A DNA stretch of 64,000 bases from Mucilaginibacter sp. UR6-1 (GTDB lineage: Bacteria; Bacteroidota; Bacteroidia; Sphingobacteriales; Sphingobacteriaceae). Shown piece after piece: positions 1 to 7,607 of this stretch (its first letter is position 1; each line of letters begins with the position of its first letter). The notes below the pieces were generated by a model. It searched no databases and had not been told where the DNA came from. It saw only the letters and a program-made list of their open reading frames with translations. The stretch lies in assembly GCF_020880975.1 (NCBI RefSeq), contig NZ_JAJIWP010000002.1, forward strand, positions 434,001-498,000, given 5' to 3'. Both the position numbers and the translations under genes were made by a program.

Positions 1-448
1 CGAGATAAACCTGCTCGTTCACTTCCTGGTTAAAGCCCGTGATCAGCGTAGCACCCGGATCAGCCTCAATAACATACCACATTTCGGTTTTACCAAATGA
101 GTTGTGGCGCTCCTTGGCCAGTTTATCGTCAGGGTGCACCTGTATAGATAAGTCCTCATTGGCATCAATAAACTTAACCAGCAGCGGGAAGGTATTGCCA
201 AAGCGCTCGTACACTTTTTCGCCTACCAGTTCGCCTTTGTATTCTTCAAGCAAATCGGCTAATGAACGGCCTTCAAGCGTGCCATTGGCCACTACGGATA
301 CATCACTTTTAACGCCCGATATTTCCCAGGTTTCGCCGCAGTTTGGCAGGCTGCCAAAATCTTTATTTAAGTATGTTCTTATTTTCTGGCCGCCCCAAAT
401 TTTGTCTTTGTAGATGGTCTTGAATTTCAGAGGATATAATGCTGACAT
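1..448 (-). CDS. manA: mannose-6-phosphate isomerase, class I (partial, C-terminal part beyond the window)
   Basis: The protein interconverts mannose-6-phosphate and fructose-6-phosphate in the cytoplasm, feeding GDP-sugar synthesis or mannose use. About 149 N-terminal residues are visible, beginning MSALYPLKFKTIYKDKIWGG. The type I phosphomannose isomerase zinc region is clear: IQVHPDD around residue 105 and the following TEMWYV with a Glu near residue 122. The final zinc His lies beyond the left edge. The ATG at 446-448 lies 16 bases after the hepT stop. I see no TAnnTTTG element of its own, so it may be read through from the mntA-hepT promoter. The family call is secure; co-transcription is inference. 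Confidence 0.93.
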   Translation of the reverse strand, partial: MSALYPLKFKTIYKDKIWGGQKIRTYLNKDFGSLPNCGETWEISGVKSDVSVVANGTLEGRSLADLLEEYKGELVGEKVYERFGNTFPLLVKFIDANEDLSIQVHPDDKLAKERHNSFGKTEMWYVIEADPGATLITGFNQEVNEQVYL

Positions 449-464
449 GGATAATGAATTTATA

Positions 465-809
465 TTACTTGTAATTATTTGATAATGTTATTATTTGAGC
501 GATAAGATTAGCTAAATAATCTTGTTTTATAGACCATATTATGTTATAGTCAATGCCGAAATAATCATGCACAATCCGGTTGCGAAGACCTCTTATTTTG
601 TGCCAGTCAATTTCGGGATTAGCGTCTCTAAAATCTTCAGGCAAGCGATTAGCAGCTTCACCAATTATTTCAAAATTTCTTACAACAGCATCGATAGTTT
701 TACTATCGTTTATAAATTCTTCATAATTTAAAGATGCCGTGTAAGCAAATATCTTTTCAGCACTTTCCAGTATGTCTTCCAATAAAAGATTCGGCTGACG
801 TTTAGACAT
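465..809 (-). CDS. hepT: HepT-like HEPN ribonuclease toxin (DUF86 family)
   Basis: This 114-residue all-helical protein matches the HepT/DUF86 group of HEPN RNases, the toxin half of MntA/HepT modules. The diagnostic R-x4-H-x-Y motif is at residues 76-83 (RNRIVHDY). In characterised family members the Arg and His are catalytic, and the Tyr is the residue AMPylated by the partner nucleotidyltransferase to silence the toxin. The start overlaps the end of mntA by eight bases, which suggests translational coupling with the antitoxin made first. All motif residues are present and the length is normal for the family, so the module looks intact. Its RNA target cannot be told from sequence. Confidence 0.88.
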   Translation of the reverse strand: MSKRQPNLLLEDILESAEKIFAYTASLNYEEFINDSKTIDAVVRNFEIIGEAANRLPEDFRDANPEIDWHKIRGLRNRIVHDYFGIDYNIIWSIKQDYLANLIAQIITLSNNYK

Positions 810-1092
810 AGATAATTTCAGGCTCGATTAGTTTGAGGTATTTTAGTTTTATACCACTTTTTGATACGAGGTCAATTTTGCGTTTCAGGCTATTTTCTAA
901 TTCATCTGCCAGTGTAATAAACTCAATCCCTATTGGTTTATTAAAATCCACGATAATGTCAATGTCACTTGAGTCGTTGAAATCATCACGTACAACAGAG
1001 CCAAATAAGCCAATGGAGTTGATTGGATATTTAGAAATCAGCTCGGGTTTCATAGCTGATAAGGTCGTTCTTATTAAATCAAGATAAGACAT
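802..1092 (-). CDS. mntA: MntA-like minimal nucleotidyltransferase antitoxin
   Basis: This 96-residue minimal nucleotidyltransferase of the pol-beta superfamily has the motif GS-x10-DxD (GSVVRDDFNDSSDID, about residues 31-45), with a further acidic residue in KIDLV near residue 73. Relatives transfer AMP from ATP onto the HEPN toxin Tyr and so act as antitoxins. It is the first gene of the pair, with hepT overlapping its end by eight bases. An exact TAnnTTTG element lies only four bases upstream of the ATG (1090-1092), so the transcript probably begins at or next to the start codon. The pairing is certain from sequence; the AMPylation activity is from family knowledge. Confidence 0.88.
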   Translation of the reverse strand: MSYLDLIRTTLSAMKPELISKYPINSIGLFGSVVRDDFNDSSDIDIIVDFNKPIGIEFITLADELENSLKRKIDLVSKSGIKLKYLKLIEPEIIYV

Positions 1093-1096
1093 AAAG

Positions 1097-1104
1097 CAAA
1101 GATA
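1097..1104 (-). promoter_or_regulatory. TAnnTTTG -7 element of mntA-hepT, apparently leaderless
   Basis: On the minus strand the bases read TATCTTTG, an exact match to the Bacteroidota -7 consensus. It ends four bases before the mntA ATG, where transcription would be expected to begin. No good TTG -33 box is visible at the usual distance. Confidence 0.6.
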
Positions 1105-1172
1105 TAATTTATCTTAATAGGCTTGCGTTACTAATCAAGTTAATATCCATTATGCCCAACACATCAAATTTA

Positions 1173-1640
1173 TTACCTCTTCTTAACAACCACAAAATAG
1201 CTGCTCTTTAACGAGTCGGTAAAATTTTGCTGGTTGTATTTAAAGGCCGTGGTTTCAAAGGAAGTGCAGCAATCTTTTTTTAACTCAATGTTTGCCGCGA
1301 ATATGGTATCCTGATCGGTACTGTTAAGCTTTACAATTAAATTGGTTTGTCCGCCAAACGGGGTACTGAACCCTAATTTTATCCTGCTGGGGTTTTTGCC
1401 TGATCCTTTGGGTACGATGCCTACGATGCCATTGTTCAATTCCTTGATCCTGGTTGTATCATAATAATTGGGCGTTGCCGGGTTAAGCAAGTCGCGACCA
1501 ATGGAATCTCTTAGCTCAAACACAATAGCCGGTGCAGGGGTAAAGCAGGCCACATTACCACAATTATTACGTACACAGCCTATGCCTGCAATAAGGGGGG
1601 CAAAAAGTGCGAACAAATGTTTTAAGCGTATAGGTTTCAT
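1173..1640 (-). CDS. putative lipoprotein, unknown function
   Basis: The ATG at 1638-1640 gives a 155-residue product with a basic start (MKPIRLK), a hydrophobic stretch and a Cys at about residue 22 (LIAGIGC). This looks like a type II signal peptide, although the -3 residue is not the classical Leu. The mature part contains Cys pairs (CGNVACF, KDCCTS) and an extracellular-looking beta-rich sequence. An upstream in-frame start at 1703 was not used because it would place the N-terminus inside the icd terminator hairpin. I recognise no family; a secreted lipoprotein confined to Sphingobacteriaceae is the best description. It is a single gene with no obvious partner. Confidence 0.65.
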   Translation of the reverse strand: MKPIRLKHLFALFAPLIAGIGCVRNNCGNVACFTPAPAIVFELRDSIGRDLLNPATPNYYDTTRIKELNNGIVGIVPKGSGKNPSRIKLGFSTPFGGQTNLIVKLNSTDQDTIFAANIELKKDCCTSFETTAFKYNQQNFTDSLKSSYFVVVKKR

Positions 1641-1665
1641 GGTTTTAAATATAATTATAAAAATA

Positions 1666-1700
1666 AGCAGGCCGCAAATATTTAACATTTGCGGCCTGCT
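1666..1700 (-). terminator. rho-independent terminator of icd
   Basis: The arms at 1666-1679 and 1687-1700 are perfect 14-base inverted repeats (AGCAGGCCGCAAAT and its complement) around a seven-base loop. On the minus strand they are followed by a T-rich tract. The hairpin sits 24 bases past the icd stop and just upstream of the lipoprotein start. Confidence 0.9.
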
Positions 1701-1723
1701 CAAATATAATTATTGTGCTGTAA

Positions 1724-2953
1724 TTACTTACCCAATTTAGCTTTCAGGTTTTCGTCAATAGCAGCAAGGAATTCTTCGGTATACAGGTAATCAACACCAT
1801 GCTCAACCTTGGCTTTAGCGGTAATGGCCAAATCCTTGGTCATTTTGCCACTCTCAACAGTTTCAATACAAACCTGCTCAAGGGTGTGGCAAAAATCAAT
1901 CAGTTCCTGGTTGCCATCCAGCTTACCACGAAACTCCAAACCACGTGTCCACGCGAAGATAGACGCGATAGGGTTGGTTGATGTTGGCTTGCCGGCCTGG
2001 TGATCGCGGTAGTGGCGGGTTACGGTACCATGTGCAGCCTCAGCCTCCATGGTTTGGCCATCAGGGGTAACCAGGGTTGAAGTCATTAAACCTAACGAGC
2101 CAAAGCCTTGCGCTACGGTATCGCTTTGTACGTCGCCATCATAGTTTTTGCAAGCCCATACAAAGTTACCGTTCCATTTAAGGGCGGCGGCCACCATGTC
2201 GTCAATCAGGCGGTGCTCATAGGTAATACCGGCAGCGTCAAACTTCTCTTTATAATCGTTTTGATAGATCTCTTCAAAAATATCTTTAAAACGGCCATCA
2301 TATTTTTTAAGGATGGTGTTTTTGGTTGACAGGTACAACGGCCAGCCTTTCATCAGCGCCTGGTTAAAACAAGCGTGCGCAAAGCCTTTTATTGATTCGT
2401 CGGTATTGTACATGGTAAGCGCCACACCATCACCTTTAAAGTTATATACTTCGTATGATTGTTCAGGGCTGCCATCCTCCGGGGTAAAAGTTACGGTAAG
2501 CTTGCCTTTGCCTTTAGCCAAAAAGTCGGTAGCGCGGTACTGATCGCCAAAAGCATGACGGCCAATGCAGATAGGGGCTGTCCAGTTAGGCACCAGGCGA
2601 GGTACATTGCTCATTACAATAGGTTCACGAAATACGGTACCGTCCAGTATGTTACGGATAGTGCCGTTTGGCGATTTCCACATTTGTTTCAGGCCAAACT
2701 CCTTAACGCGGGCCTCATCAGGTGTAATGGTAGCGCATTTAATACCAACACCATACTGTTTAATAGCGTTAGCGGCATCAATAGTAACCTGATCGTCGGT
2801 TTCATCACGGTACTCAATACCCAGGTCAAAGTATTTTATATCCAGATCCAGATACGGGAAAATCAGTTTATCCTTAATGAATTTCCAGATAATGCGGGTC
2901 ATTTCATCGCCATCCAGTTCAACTACCGGGTTTTCTACTTTAATTTTTGACAT
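1724..2953 (-). CDS. icd: NADP-dependent isocitrate dehydrogenase, eukaryotic-type homodimer
   Basis: The enzyme converts isocitrate plus NADP to 2-oxoglutarate, CO2 and NADPH in the TCA cycle. At 409 residues it is full length for the eukaryotic/type II homodimeric class rather than the E. coli Icd class: it starts [19 protein letters not shown] and carries the substrate-binding stretch [19 protein letters not shown]. The metal-binding Asp region ([20 protein letters not shown]) and the cofactor region [14 protein letters not shown] are present. It is monocistronic, with its own -7 element upstream and a strong terminator downstream. Nothing is missing. Confidence 0.97.
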   Translation of the reverse strand: MSKIKVENPVVELDGDEMTRIIWKFIKDKLIFPYLDLDIKYFDLGIEYRDETDDQVTIDAANAIKQYGVGIKCATITPDEARVKEFGLKQMWKSPNGTIRNILDGTVFREPIVMSNVPRLVPNWTAPICIGRHAFGDQYRATDFLAKGKGKLTVTFTPEDGSPEQSYEVYNFKGDGVALTMYNTDESIKGFAHACFNQALMKGWPLYLSTKNTILKKYDGRFKDIFEEIYQNDYKEKFDAAGITYEHRLIDDMVAAALKWNGNFVWACKNYDGDVQSDTVAQGFGSLGLMTSTLVTPDGQTMEAEAAHGTVTRHYRDHQAGKPTSTNPIASIFAWTRGLEFRGKLDGNQELIDFCHTLEQVCIETVESGKMTKDLAITAKAKVEHGVDYLYTEEFLAAIDENLKAKLGK

Positions 2954-2985
2954 AACTATCTGTTATTAGGTTTTTTTAAAGGTTT

Positions 2986-2993
2986 CAAATATA
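2986..2993 (-). promoter_or_regulatory. TAnnTTTG -7 element of icd
   Basis: The minus strand reads TATATTTG 33 bases before the icd ATG. A TTG that could be the -33 box lies about 22 bases further upstream (3016-3018). The fit is good for a Bacteroidota housekeeping promoter. Confidence 0.6.
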
Positions 2994-3147
2994 TAAAATA
3001 CCCATTATGATGTTCCAAATAAAAAACTATTTTGCCATGTAAAACAATCGGTTGCTATATAGTGCAAATACAGCTTTTTACCTTTAATAAAACTATATTC
3101 ATTATTCTGCCGTTTAAGGAGGGACACTTTACCACAAAGCGCTATCT

Positions 3148-3861
3148 ATGATTATAAAATTTACCAGACTGTTAATGCTAACGGCTATTGCTGCCATGGC
3201 AACCCTTACCGCCAAAGCGCAACTCGGGTTTAATTACAGCCAGCACGATCTGGGTATCGGCATCAGCAATAACCAGGTATTTGGCGATGCCGAAAAAACT
3301 ACTTCAACCCTTTCGGGCAGTTTAAGTTATACCTACAACGCTACGCCCTTTGTAAATTATATAGTTGAGTTTCAGGCCGGCACTTTAAAAGGGGGCGATT
3401 CTGTTGAATACCGATCAGGCAGGCAGTTTAAAAACAACTTTATTGCCGGTACGCTACGTGCGCAGGTGCAGGCCGGCGAATTTATTGATTACTCATCGAG
3501 CGCGCTGATGGACGGGCTGAAAAACATTTACGGCTCAGTAGGGGTGGGTTTGGTTTCAAACCGTATTAAAGAGGTATCCCGCAACTCAAACACCATTCCG
3601 GGGTATTATACGCCCGGTAAGGATGAAAGCACGGAGTTCTACATCCCTTTAAAAATAGGTTATGAGTACAAAATATTTAATAGCTATAACGAGCCTTCTG
3701 TAAAAATTGACCTGGGTTACCAGGTAAACGTAATGACCGGTGAAAACCTCGACGGTTTTGATGCCGGATCGCGCAGGGATATATGGACACAGCTAACCCT
3801 TGCTGTAAAATTTTCTATCGGCAGCGTAACCTCCTATCGCAAACCGCTTACGCGCGACTAA
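3148..3861 (+). CDS. outer-membrane beta-barrel-like protein, unknown function
   Basis: This 237-residue exported protein begins MIIKFTRLLMLTAIAAMATLTAKAQ, a classical Sec signal peptide likely cut after KAQ. The rest alternates short amphipathic strands and Gly/Asn turns (LSGSLSYTYN, GSVGVGLVSN, IPLKIGYEYKIF, VKIDLGYQVNV) and ends with strand-like ILTVKFS-type residues, typical of small Bacteroidota outer-membrane barrels. No catalytic motif is visible. It stands alone between the divergent icd and an acidic protein. The barrel is inferred from sequence texture only. Confidence 0.75.
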   Translation: MIIKFTRLLMLTAIAAMATLTAKAQLGFNYSQHDLGIGISNNQVFGDAEKTTSTLSGSLSYTYNATPFVNYIVEFQAGTLKGGDSVEYRSGRQFKNNFIAGTLRAQVQAGEFIDYSSSALMDGLKNIYGSVGVGLVSNRIKEVSRNSNTIPGYYTPGKDESTEFYIPLKIGYEYKIFNSYNEPSVKIDLGYQVNVMTGENLDGFDAGSRRDIWTQLTLAVKFSIGSVTSYRKPLTRD

Positions 3862-3925
3862 TGCTATTTGATTAAAACTTTGGCAGGGTTTTTAATGTTA
3901 GATATTTATATTAAAACTGAAACCT

Positions 3926-4387
3926 ATGGACCCAAAAAATCAATATCCGGGCTTTAATGATGATGATAGTCCGGAAAACGACAATGATCTGCGTAGTGAA
4001 ATAGATGCTGACAGTAACCGTGATGCAGATGTAAATAACTCAACAGATGTTGAGGACCTGAAATTTAATGAAGATGCGGGTAGCTTTGAGCTGGACGTAG
4101 ATAGTGAAGACCCGGATTACGACCATCCCGATCCATACAATTCGGTTGCTAAAAATGGTGATGATTTTGATTCGACCTATGACGAAGCCAATCCTTATGC
4201 GGTTGATGAATATATACCGAATGAAAACCTGGAAACTGATGTTGATACTTTAGGTATGCACATTGATAGCGGCAAAATTACCGAGGTTGACCCGGTTGAT
4301 GAAGCCATATCACGCACACCCGAAGATGACCGCGATGATCTTGACGAAGAGGGTTATCCGAAAAATGACGGGGAATATTTAAAGTAG
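3926..4387 (+). CDS. very acidic small protein, unknown function
   Basis: This 153-residue protein is dominated by Asp, Glu and Asn, with a few Pro/Tyr motifs such as DHPDPYNS and ANPYAVDEYIP. There is no signal peptide, membrane segment or predicted globular core. Composition suggests an intrinsically disordered cytoplasmic protein. The start MDPKNQYPGF is the only reasonable ATG, and a hairpin terminator follows 16 bases after the stop. I do not recognise the family. Because coding bias (GAT/GAA codons) is consistent throughout, I regard it as a real gene. Confidence 0.7.
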   Translation: MDPKNQYPGFNDDDSPENDNDLRSEIDADSNRDADVNNSTDVEDLKFNEDAGSFELDVDSEDPDYDHPDPYNSVAKNGDDFDSTYDEANPYAVDEYIPNENLETDVDTLGMHIDSGKITEVDPVDEAISRTPEDDRDDLDEEGYPKNDGEYLK

Positions 4388-4403
4388 GATACATTAAATA
4401 TTG

Positions 4404-4436
4404 CAAAGAGCCGGAAGCAATGCCGGCTCTTTGTGG
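4404..4436 (+). terminator. hairpin terminator after the acidic protein gene
   Basis: An 11-base stem (CAAAGAGCCGG and its complement at 4423-4433) closes around an eight-base loop. The T tract is short and interrupted. Confidence 0.65.
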
Positions 4437-4447
4437 TTATAGACAGT

Positions 4448-4532
4448 CGTCATTGCGAGGTACGAAGCAATCTCTTTAAGACATTCGGAATTTGACCGGC
4501 TCAAAGAGATTGCTTCGTACCTCGCAATGACG
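4448..4532. repeat. family A palindromic intergenic repeat, copy A1
   Basis: Two perfect 30-base arms, 4448-4477 and 4503-4532, begin CGTCATTGCGAGGTACGAAG and enclose a 25-base loop. Related copies occur at 19466-19548, 37616-37699 and 61071-61159, with a degenerate one near 19041-19102. No protein is encoded. Confidence 0.92.
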
Positions 4533-4553
4533 GATGAATTTTAATATAATTTC

Positions 4554-4588
4554 AGCTTCCTCTCCTTTAGGAGAGGGCTGGGGTGAGG
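4554..4588 (-). repeat. family C short hairpin repeat abutting the dnaX stop
   Basis: Read on the minus strand this is CCTCACCCCAGCCCTCTCC, a short spacer, then GGAGAGG. It begins one base after the dnaX stop codon. Copies of the same element occur at several other loci in the window. The inner arms CCTCTCC/GGAGAGG can form a hairpin. Confidence 0.8.
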
Positions 4589-4589
4589 A

Positions 4590-6431
4590 TCAATCTATCT
4601 CCAGGTTCAACTTATTTTTCAACTCCACCAATTGCGGGTTTTTGGCGGCCATATACTGAAATATTTCCTTGGCACCATAAGGTTTGCGATTGGCCTGTAC
4701 TTCATCAATACGGGTAATAATATCCAGATCAAAGTTTTTGAGGTTGCTGCGCAGATAGTTCAGCAAAAAGGGCCGTTCATCACGCAGAGATGCTTCCTGT
4801 ACCTTGGTTTCAATCACTATCTCATACAAAACGGGGTTCATCATCACCGGCTTACCGGTAAATATGGTTGAGAGTATCTTTTTACCTTCGGATTTTACAC
4901 GCTCGCCATACAGGTTCCAATAGTGTACAAATTGGTCGGGGGTAAATGCCTCCTTGTCCTCACCCTTTAAATAAGGGTCCTCCTCCTCAACAGCCACGTC
5001 ATCAAGCGCGCTCAAATTACTAAGCGATGGTATTTTGATAGAGGTGGATGGTGAATGCAGGTTGGGGATAAAAACCTTCGGCTTATCTACCGGCGGGGCT
5101 AATGCAGGGTTAGCTTGTGCTACAGGCTGAACAGGCTCCGGCCGGGGTGCCGAAACCGGCGCAGCAACAGGTGCCTGTGTTTTAACAGTATTATAACTAA
5201 CCGGATTTTCGCTCACAACCGGTAGCGGGTTAACTTCAGTGGGTTTAACTACCGGTGGGGCGGTTATTGCTGGGGTATCAGGTTTTTTTTTTACCTCCCC
5301 TTCGGGCAGTGATGTATTGGCGGCGTTGAACAGGGCGGGTAAATGGCACATTTTAAGTAGTGCCAGCTCAACCTGCAGGCGCTGGTTTTTGCTCAGTTTA
5401 TAGCTCAAATCGCACTGGTTGGCAATATTTAAGGCCGATAGCAGAAATGACACCGGTGCCGCCTGCGATTGCTGCAAATAACGGTTGCGGATATTTTCGC
5501 TTACCTCAAGCAGTTTTAAGGTCGAAGCATCCTTGCCTACCAATAGGTTACGCAAATGTTCTGAAAGGCCTGATATAAAGTGCGCGCCATCAAAACCTTT
5601 GCTTAATATCTCATCAAACAGCAGCAGCGTTTTGGCACTGTCGCCGGCCAGCAGGCTGTCGGTAACGTTAAAGTAGTAATCATAATCAAGTATGTTCAGG
5701 TTATTGATCACCGACGAATAGGTAACGTTGGCGCCTGAAAAACTTACGATCTGATCGAACATGGAAAGCGCGTCGCGCAAGCCGCCATCAGCCTTTTGGG
5801 CGATGATGTGCAAGCCGTCGGGCTCATAGTTCACCCTTTCCTTTTGGGCTATTGATGCCAGGTGCGATGCCATATCCTCCACACGGATGCGGTTAAAATC
5901 AAATATCTGGCAGCGCGAAAGGATGGTAGGCAGTATTTTATGCTTCTCGGTAGTGGCTAATATAAATATGGCGTAATTAGGTGGTTCCTCCAGCGTTTTC
6001 AGGAAGGCGTTAAATGCCGCCTGAGATAGCATGTGCACCTCATCAATAATATATACCTTATAACGGGCTGCCTGTGGCGGTATACGCACCTGGTCTATCA
6101 GGCTGCGAATATCATCAACCGAGTTGTTTGATGCTGCATCGAGCTCGTGGATGTTGAATGAATTACCGTTCATGAACGAGCGGCACGAATCGCAGGTGCC
6201 ACAAGCCTCGCCATTGGGCTGTAAATTCTGGCAGTTAATGGTTTTTGCCAGTATACGCGCGCAGGTTGTTTTGCCCACACCACGTGGCCCGCAAAACAAA
6301 AATGCCTGCGCCAGTTGGTTGTTCTTAATAGCGTTTTTGAGGGTGTTGGTTATATGTTGCTGGCCAACAACGGTTTCAAAAGTAGCCGGGCGGTATTTGC
6401 GTGCCGAAACTATAAAATTCTCCACAGGCAT
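4590..6431 (-). CDS. dnaX: DNA polymerase III subunits gamma and tau
   Basis: This is the clamp-loader ATPase of the replisome. At 613 residues it has the full AAA+ core: Walker A GPRGVGKT at 48-55, four zinc Cys at 67, 77, 80 and 83, Walker B with D130-E131 (VYIIDEVHMLS), and the sensor region (ILATTEKHKILPTILSRC). It then has a Pro/Ala/Val-rich linker (about 380-460) and a C-terminal tau-like domain (LKGEDKEAFTPDQFVHYW onward). The ATG at 6429-6431 starts MPVENFIVSARKYRPATFE, as in relatives. I looked for an obvious slippery run that would make gamma and see none with confidence. A family C repeat abuts its stop. Confidence 0.97.
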   Translation of the reverse strand: MPVENFIVSARKYRPATFETVVGQQHITNTLKNAIKNNQLAQAFLFCGPRGVGKTTCARILAKTINCQNLQPNGEACGTCDSCRSFMNGNSFNIHELDAASNNSVDDIRSLIDQVRIPPQAARYKVYIIDEVHMLSQAAFNAFLKTLEEPPNYAIFILATTEKHKILPTILSRCQIFDFNRIRVEDMASHLASIAQKERVNYEPDGLHIIAQKADGGLRDALSMFDQIVSFSGANVTYSSVINNLNILDYDYYFNVTDSLLAGDSAKTLLLFDEILSKGFDGAHFISGLSEHLRNLLVGKDASTLKLLEVSENIRNRYLQQSQAAPVSFLLSALNIANQCDLSYKLSKNQRLQVELALLKMCHLPALFNAANTSLPEGEVKKKPDTPAITAPPVVKPTEVNPLPVVSENPVSYNTVKTQAPVAAPVSAPRPEPVQPVAQANPALAPPVDKPKVFIPNLHSPSTSIKIPSLSNLSALDDVAVEEEDPYLKGEDKEAFTPDQFVHYWNLYGERVKSEGKKILSTIFTGKPVMMNPVLYEIVIETKVQEASLRDERPFLLNYLRSNLKNFDLDIITRIDEVQANRKPYGAKEIFQYMAAKNPQLVELKNKLNLEID

Positions 6432-6493
6432 AAAGGTAGCTAAAAACTTTGGTAACGATAAACAGGTGTTGGTAAAATTAGCGGTGCTATAAA

Positions 6494-6528
6494 CCTCACC
6501 CCGGCCCTCTCCTAAAGGAGGGGGAGCT
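6494..6528 (-). repeat. family C short hairpin repeat
   Basis: CCTCACCCCGGCCCTCTCCT followed by AAAGGAGGGGGAGCT, about 60 bases upstream of dnaX. It has the same core as the copy at 4554-4588, in the opposite orientation. Confidence 0.8.
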
Positions 6529-6542
6529 GAAAATTAATAAAT

Positions 6543-6627
6543 CTGTCATTCCGAACGTGGTACGAGGAGGAATCTGCCTGCGTTCATAACCAAGCGACGG
6601 ATTTCTCGCTATCGCTCGAAATGACAG
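6543..6627. repeat. family B imperfect palindromic repeat, copy B1
   Basis: The left end is CTGTCATTCCGAACG and the right end CGCTCGAAATGACAG. The inner parts carry GGTACGAGGAGGAATC and GATTTCTCGCTATCG, which pair imperfectly. Other copies are at 36558-36642, 37013-37092 and 61181-61316. Confidence 0.88.
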
Positions 6628-6650
6628 AATAAATATTGTTAGGCGGTTTG

Positions 6651-6683
6651 CTATCTCTCCTGCAGGATAGGGCTGGGGTGAGG
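6651..6683 (-). repeat. family C repeat directly against a stop codon
   Basis: The plus strand reads CTATCTCTCCTGCAGGATAG followed by GGCTGGGGTGAGG. It ends at 6683, and the stop codon of the next gene starts at 6684. Confidence 0.78.
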
Positions 6684-7079
6684 TTACTTTAATCTTTCCA
6701 AAACGCCCCTGCGTTTTACAATATTTTTATAGTCCCACTGTATATCGCGAGCCTTGGTAAGCCAACGTTGCAATGTTTGGCCATCTATTTGCGCTGCCGA
6801 TGTATACCGCGCTTCGGCGGCTTTGAATTTGCCCTCGTTTTGCAGGCCGGATTCCTCAAACGTCTGTCCGCTCCAAAACAGCAGGCGAACATTACCTTTA
6901 AGTTTGCTGTAACCGGCCACCGGGTTGCCATCTAAAAACCAAACAGGATGCGCGTGCCATATCTTTGATTCGGCCTCGGGCAGTCCGGATGCAATGGCAT
7001 TGGCCAGCAGGTTGCATATCTCCTGATCGGCGGGTGTTTGCTGGTTGTTGTAGTCCTGTACTTCTTGCGTAATAGCCAT
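6684..7079 (-). CDS. DUF1801-family (YdhG-like) protein
   Basis: This 131-residue cytoplasmic protein has the DUF1801 fold signature: an N-terminal helix region, then SKIWHAHPVWFLDGNPVAGYSKLKG and RLLFWSG. A C-terminal helical tail reads AQIDGQTLQRWLTKARDIQWDY. Family members resemble the iron-binding CyaY/YjbR fold, but no biochemical role is established. It is a distant relative of the 206-residue gene at 11.8 kb. Its stop codon abuts a family C repeat, and no promoter consensus is visible upstream. The start MAITQEVQDYNNQQTP is the best ATG. Confidence 0.8.
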   Translation of the reverse strand: MAITQEVQDYNNQQTPADQEICNLLANAIASGLPEAESKIWHAHPVWFLDGNPVAGYSKLKGNVRLLFWSGQTFEESGLQNEGKFKAAEARYTSAAQIDGQTLQRWLTKARDIQWDYKNIVKRRGVLERLK

Positions 7080-7152
7080 TTGCTTTTAGGTTTAATAAGG
7101 TAGTAAATTTACCCATACATCCCATAAAAGCAAATGGCTGATTTAAAAGTGT

Positions 7153-7395
7153 TTATTGCAAATCGTCATCAGGCAGGTGGTCATCATCATCTTCGTCTAT
7201 CTCGTCCCAGTCGTTTTCCTGGCGTATGCGGTGCAGGTCGTTCCCGGTGCCCATCAGGTCATCAAATTCCTCATCATCTTCATCGTCCCAATCGCCTTCG
7301 AGGTCATCATCTTCGCCGGGAGTAAATAATATGGTATTTATGATGATGCCTGTGTTTTTTAATTGGGTATCGTTATTATATAATTGTGTTTGCAT
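7153..7395 (-). CDS. small acidic protein, unknown function
   Basis: This 80-residue product has a neutral N-terminus (MQTQLYNNDTQLKNTGIIIN) and then long runs of Asp and Glu (EDDDLEGDWDDEDDEEFDDL). There are no Cys, signal or membrane segments. It could be an intrinsically disordered protein, or a chance reading frame across a GAT/CATC-rich stretch. The ATG, sensible length and aromatic residues spaced among the acids favour a gene. Function unknown. It is divergent from the rpsF operon, whose promoter lies about 165 bases away. Confidence 0.55.
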   Translation of the reverse strand: MQTQLYNNDTQLKNTGIIINTILFTPGEDDDLEGDWDDEDDEEFDDLMGTGNDLHRIRQENDWDEIDEDDDDHLPDDDLQ

Positions 7396-7558
7396 GGCTT
7401 AAATTCTGTATCACAAACATGCAAAATTGCCGCCTTATATTTAATAGCATATCAATACTTTGAGCCTTCTTTTTACTTTGCAATAACTTTTAAATATGTG
7501 CGAACGATGTTTGAGTACAATAACTCATTGAATATTTGACCAATTGAAAAAAACTTAT

Positions 7559-7566
7559 TACTTTTG
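7559..7566 (+). promoter_or_regulatory. -7 element of the rpsF operon
   Basis: TACTTTTG matches TAnnTTTG exactly, with a TTG at 7536-7538 placed 20 bases upstream as the -33 box. The leader to the rpsF ATG is about 38 bases. This is the best two-box promoter in the window. Confidence 0.75.
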
Positions 7567-7607
7567 CAGCCCCGTTAATAGCGGGTAAATAACAAATTAA
7601 CAAACAA

